From contig NZ_CP048222.1 of NCBI RefSeq assembly GCF_010119975.1, positions 1,199,501-1,263,500 on the forward strand: a DNA stretch of 64,000 nucleotides, read 5' to 3'. This document shows positions 46,297 through 54,829 of the stretch, in pieces. The stretch comes from Rhodocytophaga rosea. Lineage in GTDB: Bacteria; Bacteroidota; Bacteroidia; Cytophagales; 172606-1. The first letter of the stretch is position 1, and each line of letters begins with the position of its first letter. The translations under genes were made by a program, and so were the position numbers. Under the pieces are notes generated by a model that was given only the letters and a program-made list of their open reading frames with translations, was not told the DNA's origin and did not search any database.

Positions 46297-46602
46297 AAAA
46301 AGGCTAAAAAATCAGATAATGTGCTAAAGAATAGCAGATACGCTACTCTATATCACATTAAAAGTATGAAAATGGGTATTCTGGGAAAGGAAGAGAATAG
46401 GCATGGAAAGCACATATGTAAGAAATGCTTCTCTGTTTTTAAATCGGAAATCTATTACTTTTACTATTACACTACCTGTTTAATTAACTTTCAATAAAAT
46501 ATGCATTGTACTTAAGGCTATGTACAAAATATGAATCGGCAGTTGCAGCTAGGATAATTATCGCTTTTCAGTTATAGTTGTTTTTCAAGTGTATACTTTT
46601 TA
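46297..46602. other. intergenic region
   Basis: About 300 AT-rich bases between the CHASE3-GAF gene start and the end of the response-regulator gene, both on the minus strand. I see no gene and no hairpin terminator; it should hold the CHASE3-GAF promoter. Confidence 0.4.
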
Positions 46603-47316
46603 TCAATTCGACACTTCCAGTTTATAGCCCGTTCCATGCACATTTACAATTTTCAAATGCACATCTGCTTTTAACATCTTTCTGAGCCTGGAAATAAACA
46701 CATCCATACTTCTGCCGACAAAATATCCGTCATCTTCCCAGATAGCCTTCTGAATAATGTCTCTGGCGATCAACTGATTGGGCCGTACGGCGAATATCTG
46801 AAGTAACCTGGCTTCTTTTTGTGTGAGTTGAATAAGCTGATCTCTTACTTGTAAGGTCTGGTTAGTACTATCAAGCAGGCAATTCCCGAATTGCAACAAA
46901 GCTTGTTTATCGGCTTGAGAAGGTTTGTCATAGACACGTTTAAAAATGGCTTCCAGGCGGAGAATAAATTCTTCAATGCTGAACGGTTTTGTAATATAAT
47001 CATCGGCTCCAATTTTGAAACCCCTGATACGGTCTTCTTTCATAGACCTGGCGGTAAGGAAAATGATGGGTAATTTTTGATCGAGCCTGCGTATCTCTAT
47101 AGCCAGACTGAAGCCGTCTTTCTGCGGGAGCATCACGTCAAATACCCCCATATGATACTGCGTAGTGAGGTACGCATTTAGCGCAAGCTGGCCATCGGCA
47201 TATAAATCTACCTCGTAGCCGGCCATTTCCAGGTTATCCTGCAACAGGTATCCCATGCTGGGATCATCTTCTACCAGCAATATGCGGAGTTTTTCAGAAT
47301 GTGTCTTATGAATCAT
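46603..47316 (-). CDS. OmpR-family response regulator
   Basis: A 237-residue regulator from ATG 47316; an upstream start at 47328 would overlap the kinase stop. The receiver domain has the acidic pair in LLVEDDPSM, phospho-acceptor Asp60 in VFDVMLPQKDG, and the conserved Thr and Lys in FLTARS and ITKPFS. The C-terminal winged helix (QLTQKEARLLQIFAVRPNQLIARDIIQKAIW..SMDVFISRLRKML) binds DNA. The kinase gene ends 2 bases upstream, so this is its cognate partner in one operon. The final VNVHGTGYKLEV is the standard OmpR end. Confidence 0.94.
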   Translation of the reverse strand: MIHKTHSEKLRILLVEDDPSMGYLLQDNLEMAGYEVDLYADGQLALNAYLTTQYHMGVFDVMLPQKDGFSLAIEIRRLDQKLPIIFLTARSMKEDRIRGFKIGADDYITKPFSIEEFILRLEAIFKRVYDKPSQADKQALLQFGNCLLDSTNQTLQVRDQLIQLTQKEARLLQIFAVRPNQLIARDIIQKAIWEDDGYFVGRSMDVFISRLRKMLKADVHLKIVNVHGTGYKLEVSN

Positions 47317-47318
47317 CG

Positions 47319-48587
47319 TTAGGCACACTGGAAAAATACTTCAAACGTACTCCCTGCATTGGGTACACTTTTCACCTGAATGGTTCCCTGGTGGGCTTTT
47401 ACAATCTGGGCTACATAACTCAATCCCAGGCCAAATCCACCTACCTGCTGTATATCTCCCTGCGTTGCCCTGTAAAATTTATCAAAAATCAGGTGCTGTG
47501 TTTGCTTGCTCATGCCTATTCCTTTATCTGTGATGGCGATAATGAGGCCATTTTCTTTGTTATAGGTACTTACCGTTATCTCTGGCTCTTGCAGGGAATA
47601 TTTATCCGCATTATCGAGTAAATTATACAACATATTGCTCACATGCAGCGCATCTGCCTGGATAACAGCGTTTCGTGCTTCCAGGTGCATCTGTATATGC
47701 CCATTGCGCTTTTTTATTTTTTCGCTGGCAGTTTCGGTGATGCTGCCTAGCAGTTGGTTAATGTCTATTTCCTGCCTGTTAAGCTTAATCTGTCCACTTT
47801 CAAGAGCTGCTATTTGCAATACCCGGTCTACTTGTAGTTGCAGCCGCTGGGTTTCCTGAAAAATAATGGAGGCATACCTGCTTATTTTCTGTGGATCTAA
47901 TTTGCCATGCTGTTTTTGAAGCACTTCGCTGGCAATCGACAGATTAGTAACCGGCGTTTTCAGCTCATGGGTCATGTGGTTCATAAAATCTGTTTTCATT
48001 TCCGAAAGCCGCTTTTCTTTCAGCATCCGGATCGCCATAAATGAAAATACCACCAGCACCACCAGAAAAGTAAAGGCCGTAAAAAACCAGATTCCCATAC
48101 TACTCGCCAGATAGGTGGTTTTGGCCGGAAAAGTGACACTAAAATTAATGGGTTCGGGTGCCTGAGCCCGGTCGATACAGGCCGTATCTGCTTTTACTGT
48201 GTTGCCGGCGGTATAATTCCCCAGAACTAAGAGATTATTTTTTGCCTCATATACCGCCAGTTGGTATTCTGTATTCAGGTGCTGAATGGCTAGTTGTGTC
48301 CTCACCAGAGAATCGAGCAAACGGTATTGTACCGGCCTGTTCAGTGGTACATAAAAACGGTTGGACGCTTGTTGTATAACTGGTGCAATAGCTGTAGAAG
48401 CATCTTTTTCCTGCAAGAGAATCTGATGCGAAACCGTCCGGAGCGCAATATTGGCTTTCTCGGCAAATTGCTTTTCTTCTACGTCAAACGCCCTTTTAAA
48501 CCATATTCCCTGAATTACCAGTAAACCGGCCAGGGAAAAGGCAGCCAGCGCTACCATGAGTTGTAAGGATTTCCTTTTCATAAGCAT
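47319..48587 (-). CDS. sensor histidine kinase (HisKA type)
   Basis: A 422-residue membrane kinase. Two membrane helices (about 8-28 and 168-190) flank a periplasmic sensor of ~140 residues with no recognised fold. The HisKA domain contains phospho-accepting His207 (FMNHMTHELKTPVTNLSIAS) and the HATPase domain shows N box MLYNLLDNADKYS, G1 ITDKGIGM, F box FDKFYRA and G2 GFGLGLSYV. It phosphorylates the OmpR-type regulator encoded 2 bases downstream. The signal is unknown. A second ATG at 48581 is an equally possible start. Confidence 0.93.
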   Translation of the reverse strand: MLMKRKSLQLMVALAAFSLAGLLVIQGIWFKRAFDVEEKQFAEKANIALRTVSHQILLQEKDASTAIAPVIQQASNRFYVPLNRPVQYRLLDSLVRTQLAIQHLNTEYQLAVYEAKNNLLVLGNYTAGNTVKADTACIDRAQAPEPINFSVTFPAKTTYLASSMGIWFFTAFTFLVVLVVFSFMAIRMLKEKRLSEMKTDFMNHMTHELKTPVTNLSIASEVLQKQHGKLDPQKISRYASIIFQETQRLQLQVDRVLQIAALESGQIKLNRQEIDINQLLGSITETASEKIKKRNGHIQMHLEARNAVIQADALHVSNMLYNLLDNADKYSLQEPEITVSTYNKENGLIIAITDKGIGMSKQTQHLIFDKFYRATQGDIQQVGGFGLGLSYVAQIVKAHQGTIQVKSVPNAGSTFEVFFQCA

Positions 48588-48710
48588 AGGGCAAATCTTT
48601 TCCGGATTCGATACAACTAAGGTAAGTATTTCCAGGCTAAGAAAATGGAGTTTTACATTTCATTAACATTCTTTTACAGCACATTAACTAAGGGGCATAT
48701 CCGGATCAGT

Positions 48711-48718
48711 TATGTTTG
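48711..48718 (+). promoter_or_regulatory. possible Bacteroidota -7 box
   Basis: TATGTTTG matches the Bacteroidota housekeeping -7 consensus TAnnTTTG, 20 bases before the protease ATG. No matching TTTG -33 box is visible at the expected distance, so this is weak. Confidence 0.25.
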
Positions 48719-48738
48719 TTAAAATGATAATCTGAATT

Positions 48739-49881
48739 ATGACCAAACTTGTGTCGGGGTGCATTCTCTGTTTGATACTATTCAATGGGTTTACTGCCTT
48801 TTCACAGCAAAAAGAAGCCTGGATCATGCAACCCAAAGAAAAATGGAAACCCATTGCACTTATTAATGAAGTATGGTATCAGAATGGAGAACGCTATGTA
48901 CATTCCTCTTTTGAATATGCTGCTACCGGATTTTTGATCGACACTGGAACAGATACCCTGGCGGTAACCGCTAAACATGTGTTGTGGATAGCCAAAACTA
49001 AAGCTATGAACCGGGTAGACATGGGCAATTCACTTCAGAAATGGCTGATGCATCCTAAGAACAATCTGGCTGACTCGGTAGTAATTGACCGCTTACTGAA
49101 TGCAGATACCAGTGAAGTATTGCAGGGACCAGCATCCACCATTACACAAAGAGACTGGCTCGTTTTTTCGACCAGCTACCACTCTCCTGCTATTCAGCCT
49201 CTCAAACCCAGGTACTCTAAAGTAAACCCGGGAGAAAAAATATACATTTTTGCCAGCCCGTATGAAGAAAAATCATCTATAACGATTGAAACCAGAGTGA
49301 TTGAAGCCATGGGAACCAGAATTATTATTGATATAGATTCAACCTTCAAAGTGGGGGGCGCCAGCGGTTCGCCTATTGTGGATGAAAACGGCTACCTGAT
49401 TGGTATTCTGGGAGGCAGTTCTGTCAGTAGAAAAACAGGCAAACCAGCTATATATGCTATCTCCACTCATTATTTACAAAAAGCACTTGACCAGGACAAA
49501 AATCTAAATACGCCTTTGATTTCTGCCCAGGAACTATTGCTCCCAATTATTTTGAGTAAAGGAATGAAAGCGGCAGTTAAAGAGTATCGCCGCCATTACG
49601 CTAGTCATGAGAGCCGTTTAAAATATGATCTGGAATCTCCCTCGCTCAACAAGTTAGGGCAGCATCTGTTATTGCTAAACCACCCTAAAGATGCAATTGA
49701 GGCATTTCAATTAAGCATAGCCGATTTCCCCTGGTATTTTGAAACGTATAACTTGCTGGGAAATGCCTATGTAGCAGCAGGAAATTCAATAAAAGCCATA
49801 AAAGCTTATCAGCAATCCGTCAAACTTTATCCGGAAGACAAAACTGCACAGGAAGCGATCAACACTCTTTCTGCAAAATAG
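48739..49881 (+). CDS. exported trypsin-like serine protease with C-terminal TPR
   Basis: A 380-residue exported protein (signal peptide to about residue 23, TAFSQ). The chymotrypsin-fold domain has His80 in AVTAKHVLW, likely Asp139 in TQRDWLVF and Ser211 in VGGASGSPIVDENG, so the catalytic triad appears intact. The last ~90 residues contain TPR-like helices (AIEAFQLSIADFPWYFETYNLLGNAYVAAGNSIKAIKAYQQSVKLYPED). It probably cleaves proteins in the periplasm, with TPRs recruiting substrates. The DUF2911 gene starts 5 bases later, suggesting an operon. Confidence 0.85.
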   Translation: MTKLVSGCILCLILFNGFTAFSQQKEAWIMQPKEKWKPIALINEVWYQNGERYVHSSFEYAATGFLIDTGTDTLAVTAKHVLWIAKTKAMNRVDMGNSLQKWLMHPKNNLADSVVIDRLLNADTSEVLQGPASTITQRDWLVFSTSYHSPAIQPLKPRYSKVNPGEKIYIFASPYEEKSSITIETRVIEAMGTRIIIDIDSTFKVGGASGSPIVDENGYLIGILGGSSVSRKTGKPAIYAISTHYLQKALDQDKNLNTPLISAQELLLPIILSKGMKAAVKEYRRHYASHESRLKYDLESPSLNKLGQHLLLLNHPKDAIEAFQLSIADFPWYFETYNLLGNAYVAAGNSIKAIKAYQQSVKLYPEDKTAQEAINTLSAK

Positions 49882-49886
49882 AGCAT

Positions 49887-50765
49887 ATGAAAATTTATAC
49901 TATTTGTTTTCTGCTTGTACTGCAATTAGCCAGTTCAATTGTGCAGGCACAAATTGATTTTCCAAATCTGAGTCCGCCGGCTTACCTCAAGCAAAAAGTA
50001 GGATTTATGGATATTACCGTAGAATACGAACGGCCGGCTGTCCGTGAGCGTAAAATTATGGATGGGCTGGTGCCTTTCGGGAAAATCTGGCGCACTGGTG
50101 CCGGCAAATGTACCAGAATCAGTTTTAGTGAGGATGTAACGATTCATAACACGCCTGTTAAAGCCGGATCCTATTCCCTATTTACTGTTCCCAATGCCAC
50201 CGAGTGGACCGTTATTTTCAATACAGATACTACTTTGTATGGTGCCTACGATTATGATGAAAAAAAAGACGTAGTCCGTTTTACATTGGTACCACAGAAA
50301 CCCGGACGTTTTTATGAAACCTTCACCATTGATATAGATATTGTAAATAACAATGCCCAGTTCTATCTATCCTGGGAAAACACCCAGATTCATTTTCCAG
50401 TCTTCACTGGTACCGACGAAAGGATTATGGCTTCTATTCATCAGCAATTGATCGAGGGCAAATCGGATAATGGCAATGTATATGAAGGGGCTGCCGATTA
50501 TTATATCATGAATAATAAAGGTTTGCAGCAAGCTTTACAATTTGCCGAACTGGCCATCCGGAATAATGGAGAAGTATCCAGTTACTACCGTAAAATGCAG
50601 ATTTTAGATAAGCTGGGCAAGTATCCGGAAGCGATTGAGGCGGCTAAAGCTGGTATTGGGTACATTCGCAAATTTGGCAAAAAGCATAATTATGATATAC
50701 CTCTGGAAATCGCTACGCTGGAAAACCACATCACTGAGCTAAAGAATAAGATGGATGGCCGTTAA
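49887..50765 (+). CDS. exported DUF2911 protein
   Basis: A 292-residue protein with a signal peptide (to about residue 22, IVQAQ). Residues ~30-170 are a DUF2911 domain (LSPPAYLKQKVGFMDITVEYERPAVRERKIMDGLVPFGKIWRTGAGKCTRISFSEDVTI, KAGSYSLFTVPNATEWTVIFN). The C-terminal third resembles TPR helices (LDKLGKYPEAIEAAKAGIGYI). DUF2911 is common and uncharacterised in Bacteroidota. It follows the protease gene by 5 bases and precedes the SUMF1-like gene. Confidence 0.88.
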   Translation: MKIYTICFLLVLQLASSIVQAQIDFPNLSPPAYLKQKVGFMDITVEYERPAVRERKIMDGLVPFGKIWRTGAGKCTRISFSEDVTIHNTPVKAGSYSLFTVPNATEWTVIFNTDTTLYGAYDYDEKKDVVRFTLVPQKPGRFYETFTIDIDIVNNNAQFYLSWENTQIHFPVFTGTDERIMASIHQQLIEGKSDNGNVYEGAADYYIMNNKGLQQALQFAELAIRNNGEVSSYYRKMQILDKLGKYPEAIEAAKAGIGYIRKFGKKHNYDIPLEIATLENHITELKNKMDGR

Positions 50766-50814
50766 AAATTTTGTAGAGGACCTCATGTACTCTGGAATTT
50801 AGATAAGTGCGTTT

Positions 50815-51603
50815 ATGAAACTACTTTTTTGCATTACAATCCTGTTCGTGGCCACTTTCCGATATTCTGCTCCGCAACCACCACTCATTAAAATGGTACG
50901 TATCCAGGCTGATACATTTTCAATGGGAAAACCTATGCCTGTGAAAGGAGAAGCCAATGAATATCCGCTACATGTAGTATCCACCGGAGCATTTGAAATT
51001 GGCACAATTGAAGTAACACAGGCACAATTCGAAAAAGTGATGGGCTATAATCCTAGTAAAAATAAAAGTGCCAGCAAGCCAGTAGAAAGAGTTTCCTGGT
51101 TTGATGCAATCAGGTTTTGCAATAAACTCTCAGAAATGGAAGGGCTGAAACCTTGTTATACGATGGATGCTTTTTTAGGCTACCAGTGCAATTTTGAAGC
51201 TGATGGATACCGATTGCCTACCGAAGCCGAATGGGAATTAGCCAGTGGCAAAACCTCGAAAGAAATACCTGCCGCTCAAGTAAGTGAGTATGCCTGGCAT
51301 GCCAGTAATTCGAAAAATGAGACCAAAGCTACAGGACTGAAAAAACCGAATGCTTCCGGACTGTATGATGTATATGGCAACGTCTGGGAATGGTGTTATG
51401 ATTTTTACGGGGAAGATTATTTCTCGCAATCTCCGGTTTCATCTCCCAAAGGACCGGAAACAGGCAATCTAAAAGTTCTGAAAGGTGGAGCAATGGATGC
51501 AGATCCACAACTCAACCGTTCGTCGTACCGCTACCGGCTGGTCCCAGAATACACCAGCCATAATATTGGCTTTCGGGTTGCCCGGACTGTGAAGGTATAT
51601 TAG
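50815..51603 (+). CDS. SUMF1/formylglycine-generating enzyme-like protein
   Basis: A 262-residue protein with a short leader (signal-like, residues 1-17). The FGE-sulfatase fold is clear: VSTGAFEIGTIEVTQAQFEKVMGYNPSK, PVERVSWFDAIRFCNKLSEMEGLKPCY, YRLPTEAEWELA, GLYDVYGNVWEWCYDFYGEDYF and the final NIGFRVART. True formylglycine-generating enzymes oxidise a sulfatase cysteine; many bacterial relatives instead bind ligands or modify other proteins. No sulfatase is nearby, so the specific role is open. It is 49 bases downstream of the DUF2911 gene in the same direction. Confidence 0.88.
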   Translation: MKLLFCITILFVATFRYSAPQPPLIKMVRIQADTFSMGKPMPVKGEANEYPLHVVSTGAFEIGTIEVTQAQFEKVMGYNPSKNKSASKPVERVSWFDAIRFCNKLSEMEGLKPCYTMDAFLGYQCNFEADGYRLPTEAEWELASGKTSKEIPAAQVSEYAWHASNSKNETKATGLKKPNASGLYDVYGNVWEWCYDFYGEDYFSQSPVSSPKGPETGNLKVLKGGAMDADPQLNRSSYRYRLVPEYTSHNIGFRVARTVKVY

Positions 51604-51953
51604 TATGATATTATGAGTAGTATGTATTCGGATGGATTGTAAGTATTTAAATGGTATCACGTTGATTCTTTGCTGATACGTTATAATTATTCTTAATCAA
51701 TATAATTTCAAGCAGCATTTTTTATTTCTCTTATGTCACATCAAAGTGTGCTTGACATAGGATATTTTTTATACTTTGCAGAAGTATTATTTTGAGATAT
51801 TGATACGTTATGTGTAAGGGTTGAAATGTTAAAAAGTCATAAGTATGCGGCGGATCTGAATAATAAATTTTATATTAAAACTTCTTTTATTCCTATCAGA
51901 TTTACTAGTATACGACCATTTCTGTTTTGAATTATTAACTTCAACCACGCCAG
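51604..51953. other. intergenic region
   Basis: About 350 AT-rich bases before the TolC-family gene. No gene, RNA or strong hairpin is visible. Confidence 0.4.
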
Positions 51954-53416
51954 ATGTTCCACCTCAAACGATTTTCATTCGTATTCTTCCTTGTTATTTA
52001 TTCTTGCCTTGCTTTTGGTCAGCGAACACTTACCCTGCCACAAGTGATTGACATGGCCCAGAAGCAGTCGCCTGCTTACAAACAAGCTACCACTTCTCTC
52101 AATTCCAGTTACTGGCGCTACCGTAGCTTTCGAGCCAACTTTTTACCTCAACTTGTGCTGAGAGGAACCCTGCCAGAATTAAACCGGACCATCAGCCCGG
52201 TTATACAGCCAGATGGAAGTGAAGCATTCCGGCGCCGGAGTTTGGCCGTATCCAGCCTGGGGTTATTTCTGGAGCAGAATATTGGTCCGACTGGTGGAAC
52301 GATCTATTTGTCATCGGACCTCAGCCGCATAGACCTGATCTCTCCTTCTTCTACTACCTACCAGGCAAGTCCAGCCATTTTCGGGTTTAATCAGCCTATT
52401 TTCAGGTTTAATCCTTATAAGTGGGAAACCCGCATCTCTCCCCTGCTTTATGAGGAATCGCTCCGCAAGTTCAATGAAGACATGGAATTCATTTCGGTAA
52501 CGGCCACAAATCTGTTTTTTGATTTACTACTTGCCCAGATCAGTTACGATATTGCCCGAAAAAACCAGTCGAATACAGATACACTATTTAAAATAGCCCA
52601 GGGCCGCTATGAACTGGGTAAAATAGCCGAAAATGACCTTTTGCAACTCGAACTCAGCTTAATGAATGCAGGTCAGGCCGTTACCAAATCGAGCCTTGAT
52701 AAGGAAACCTCAGCACTTCGTCTGAAAACTTATTTAGGCATGTCAGAAACTGAAACGATTACATTAGTAGAACCAACAACTACCCCCAGTTTGACGTAGA
52801 TGCCACACTTGCTTTAGATGAAGCCCGCAAAAACCGACAAAATACAATCAGTTTTCAGCGCCGTTTGCTGGAAGCCCAGCAAGAAGTGGCCAGAGCCAGG
52901 GGAAATACAGGCTTAAATGTGGACATATTTGCAGAATTTGGCCTGGTAAAAAGTGCTACTGCTGTCCCGGATTTATACGTAAACCCACAAGACCAGCAAA
53001 GAGTCAGGGTAGGATTCAATATTCCAATTATGACCTGGGGAAAAAACAAAGCACTGGTACAAACGGCTACTGCTAATAAAGACCTAACTGAAACAGTAAT
53101 ATCGCAGGAAAAACTTAATTTCGAACAGCAGGTTTCCCTGCAAGCCAATCAGTTTAACCTGGTAAGAGACCAGCTGGCCATTGGCATTAAATCGGATGAG
53201 ATTGCCCAGAAACGCTATGATATTACCAAAAACCGCTATGTGATTGGCAAAATTGGCATTACCGACCTCAATATTGCCTTGCAGGAAAAAGACCGCGCTA
53301 AACAGGATTATGTAGCTGCCCTGCGATCGTTCTGGCTCGGCTACTATACACTCCGGCTCTTTACATTATATGATTTTGAAAACAAACAACCCATCCGCTA
53401 TGCTCCTGGCAATTAA
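51954..53416 (+). pseudogene. TolC-family outer membrane efflux protein, split by a frameshift
   Basis: Two frames form one TolC-like protein of about 487 residues. The first (51954-52799) has a signal peptide (CLAFGQ) and the first outer-membrane-efflux repeat (LTLPQVIDMAQKQSPAYKQA..; YELGKIAENDLLQLELSLMNAG), then ends ..LVEPTTTPSLT-stop. The second frame, whose first listed start is 52865 but which is open well upstream, continues QFDVDATLALDEARKNRQNTISFQRRLLEAQ and contains the second repeat (RYVIGKIGITDLNIALQEKDRAKQDYV). Adding one C to the five-C tract at 52783-52787 joins them as PTTTPQFDVD. No membrane-fusion or RND/ABC pump gene is adjacent. Either a true mutation or a sequencing indel. 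Confidence 0.85.
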
Positions 53417-53452
53417 TTTTTGCTTACCTATATGCACTTATTCCAACCAAAT

Positions 53453-53484
53453 AAAAAGGGGCTGATATAAATCAGCCCCTTTTT
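53453..53484. terminator. bidirectional terminator
   Basis: A perfect 14-bp stem AAAAAGGGGCTGAT / ATCAGCCCCTTTTT with a 4-base loop between the TolC-family gene (plus) and the barrel gene (minus). The strongest terminator in the window. Confidence 0.92.
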
Positions 53485-53505
53485 ATTTTACTCTGCTATC
53501 TATGA

Positions 53506-54108
53506 TTAGAATTTAGCACTTAAGCCAAACTGAATAGGCGCTTTAGCAATACCAAGCTCAGCATATACACCTAAATTCTTGATAAAGAAATACCTAACCC
53601 CTACTGTTGTCTCAAATCCGAAAGGAATCATAGTAGGAATTTCACCATCGCTCACTGTGTTAGGATCATTATCGGTATGTTTCCACCCGCCAAATCGGTA
53701 GCCTAAACCTGCGCCCCAATATGCATCGAATTTTTCGCTGTTGGCAAAGTGAAGGTTGATACGGCCTAATACACTTGTGTTTTTAAAGTTAATATTTCCC
53801 TCATAATTATCATCCATTTTATAATTGGCATCTACCCCGATATGGGCGAAATTAAGCCCAATTCCTACTTTATCTGAAACCGCAAATTCAACTTTTCCGA
53901 AGGCAGGACCTATACTTGAAGATTTATACCCGGTATTATTGGAATAGGTTTTAAACAAAGCTTTGCTCAGATTACCAAAACCATACCCGGCCGTAATAAT
54001 TACATTTCCCTTTTCAAAAGATTGAGCGAACATAGATGAGGCCGCTGAAAAAACAAAAAGGGCAACCATTAAACTAAATTTTGTAAATTTTCGCATAATT
54101 TTTTTCAT
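53506..54108 (-). CDS. small outer-membrane beta-barrel protein
   Basis: A 200-residue protein with a signal peptide (MRKFTKFSLMVALFVFSAASSMFAQ) and alternating beta-strand patterns (GNVIITAGYGFGNLSKALF, KVGIGLNFAHIGVDANY, AYWGAGLGYRFGGW, VGVRYFFIKNLGVYAELGIAKAPIQFGLSAKF) ending in Phe. It resembles the OmpA/OmpW-like eight-stranded barrels (OMP_b-brl) of Bacteroidota. A methionine at residue 5 is an alternative start. Function unknown. Confidence 0.85.
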   Translation of the reverse strand: MKKIMRKFTKFSLMVALFVFSAASSMFAQSFEKGNVIITAGYGFGNLSKALFKTYSNNTGYKSSSIGPAFGKVEFAVSDKVGIGLNFAHIGVDANYKMDDNYEGNINFKNTSVLGRINLHFANSEKFDAYWGAGLGYRFGGWKHTDNDPNTVSDGEIPTMIPFGFETTVGVRYFFIKNLGVYAELGIAKAPIQFGLSAKF

Positions 54109-54829
54109 TAAACTTATTTAGTAATATTACTAATGGAAGTGAAATAGAAAAAAATAAATGGTACTGGCCTTATTGAGCAGAAAACGCAGGCTTGTTTCAA
54201 TGTAGGATTTACAGTATTTATCGCTGGAGAAGGGTTACAGTTATATATTGTAGAACAACTACTGTAATATAAAAGAAGAAGTAAAATCAGATCCAGAAAT
54301 ATCAATCCTCAAAAATACCTATCTCATAATCAGCGTAATCAGTAGCTATTTCTGCGGTTCCTATGAATCCTACTATTAGAAATTAGTTGCAATAAAAAAT
54401 AAAAACTCATTTACGTAATACAATTATGAAACAATAGCTTACAATTTCCTGGCAGTTGATTGACTTATCATAATTTGTACACTCTTTATGGATTATTTTA
54501 CTGTATAATTTCTCTATGCAAGTAACATTTATCACTAAACTCATTTGAAGGCTTGTTAACAATTACTTCCATTCAAAACAAGGAATCTTCTATGGTTTGA
54601 ACATCAGTGTTAATGGATTGGTTACCATGACATTAATTAATAAGAGCAAAAATATTATTAACAACCTATCGCCTATAAAAGCGACATAATTACTTTCTTT
54701 ACCATCACGGGGCTTTGCCGTAAATGCTTATATTTTTTACCTGATAGTTTTTTATTACATTTGAAAACTAACATACCAGACTATCTAACAACCAGAGGAA
54801 TTTAATCTGATAGCTTCTATCCACTTTTT
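54109..54829. other. long intergenic region upstream of the PAS kinase
   Basis: About 720 AT-rich bases between divergent genes. No convincing gene is visible. It contains a candidate -7 promoter box for the kinase (54756-54763) and the barrel-protein promoter near its left end. Confidence 0.4.
54756..54763 (+). promoter_or_regulatory. possible Bacteroidota -7 box
   Basis: TACATTTG matches the consensus TAnnTTTG, 66 bases before the kinase ATG. A T-rich stretch lies about 20 bases upstream where the -33 TTTG box is expected, but without a G. Confidence 0.35.

Noticed and set aside
46282-46497. 71-codon plus-strand frame
   Set aside because: It starts within the opposite-strand CHASE3-GAF gene and has low-complexity composition without domain features.
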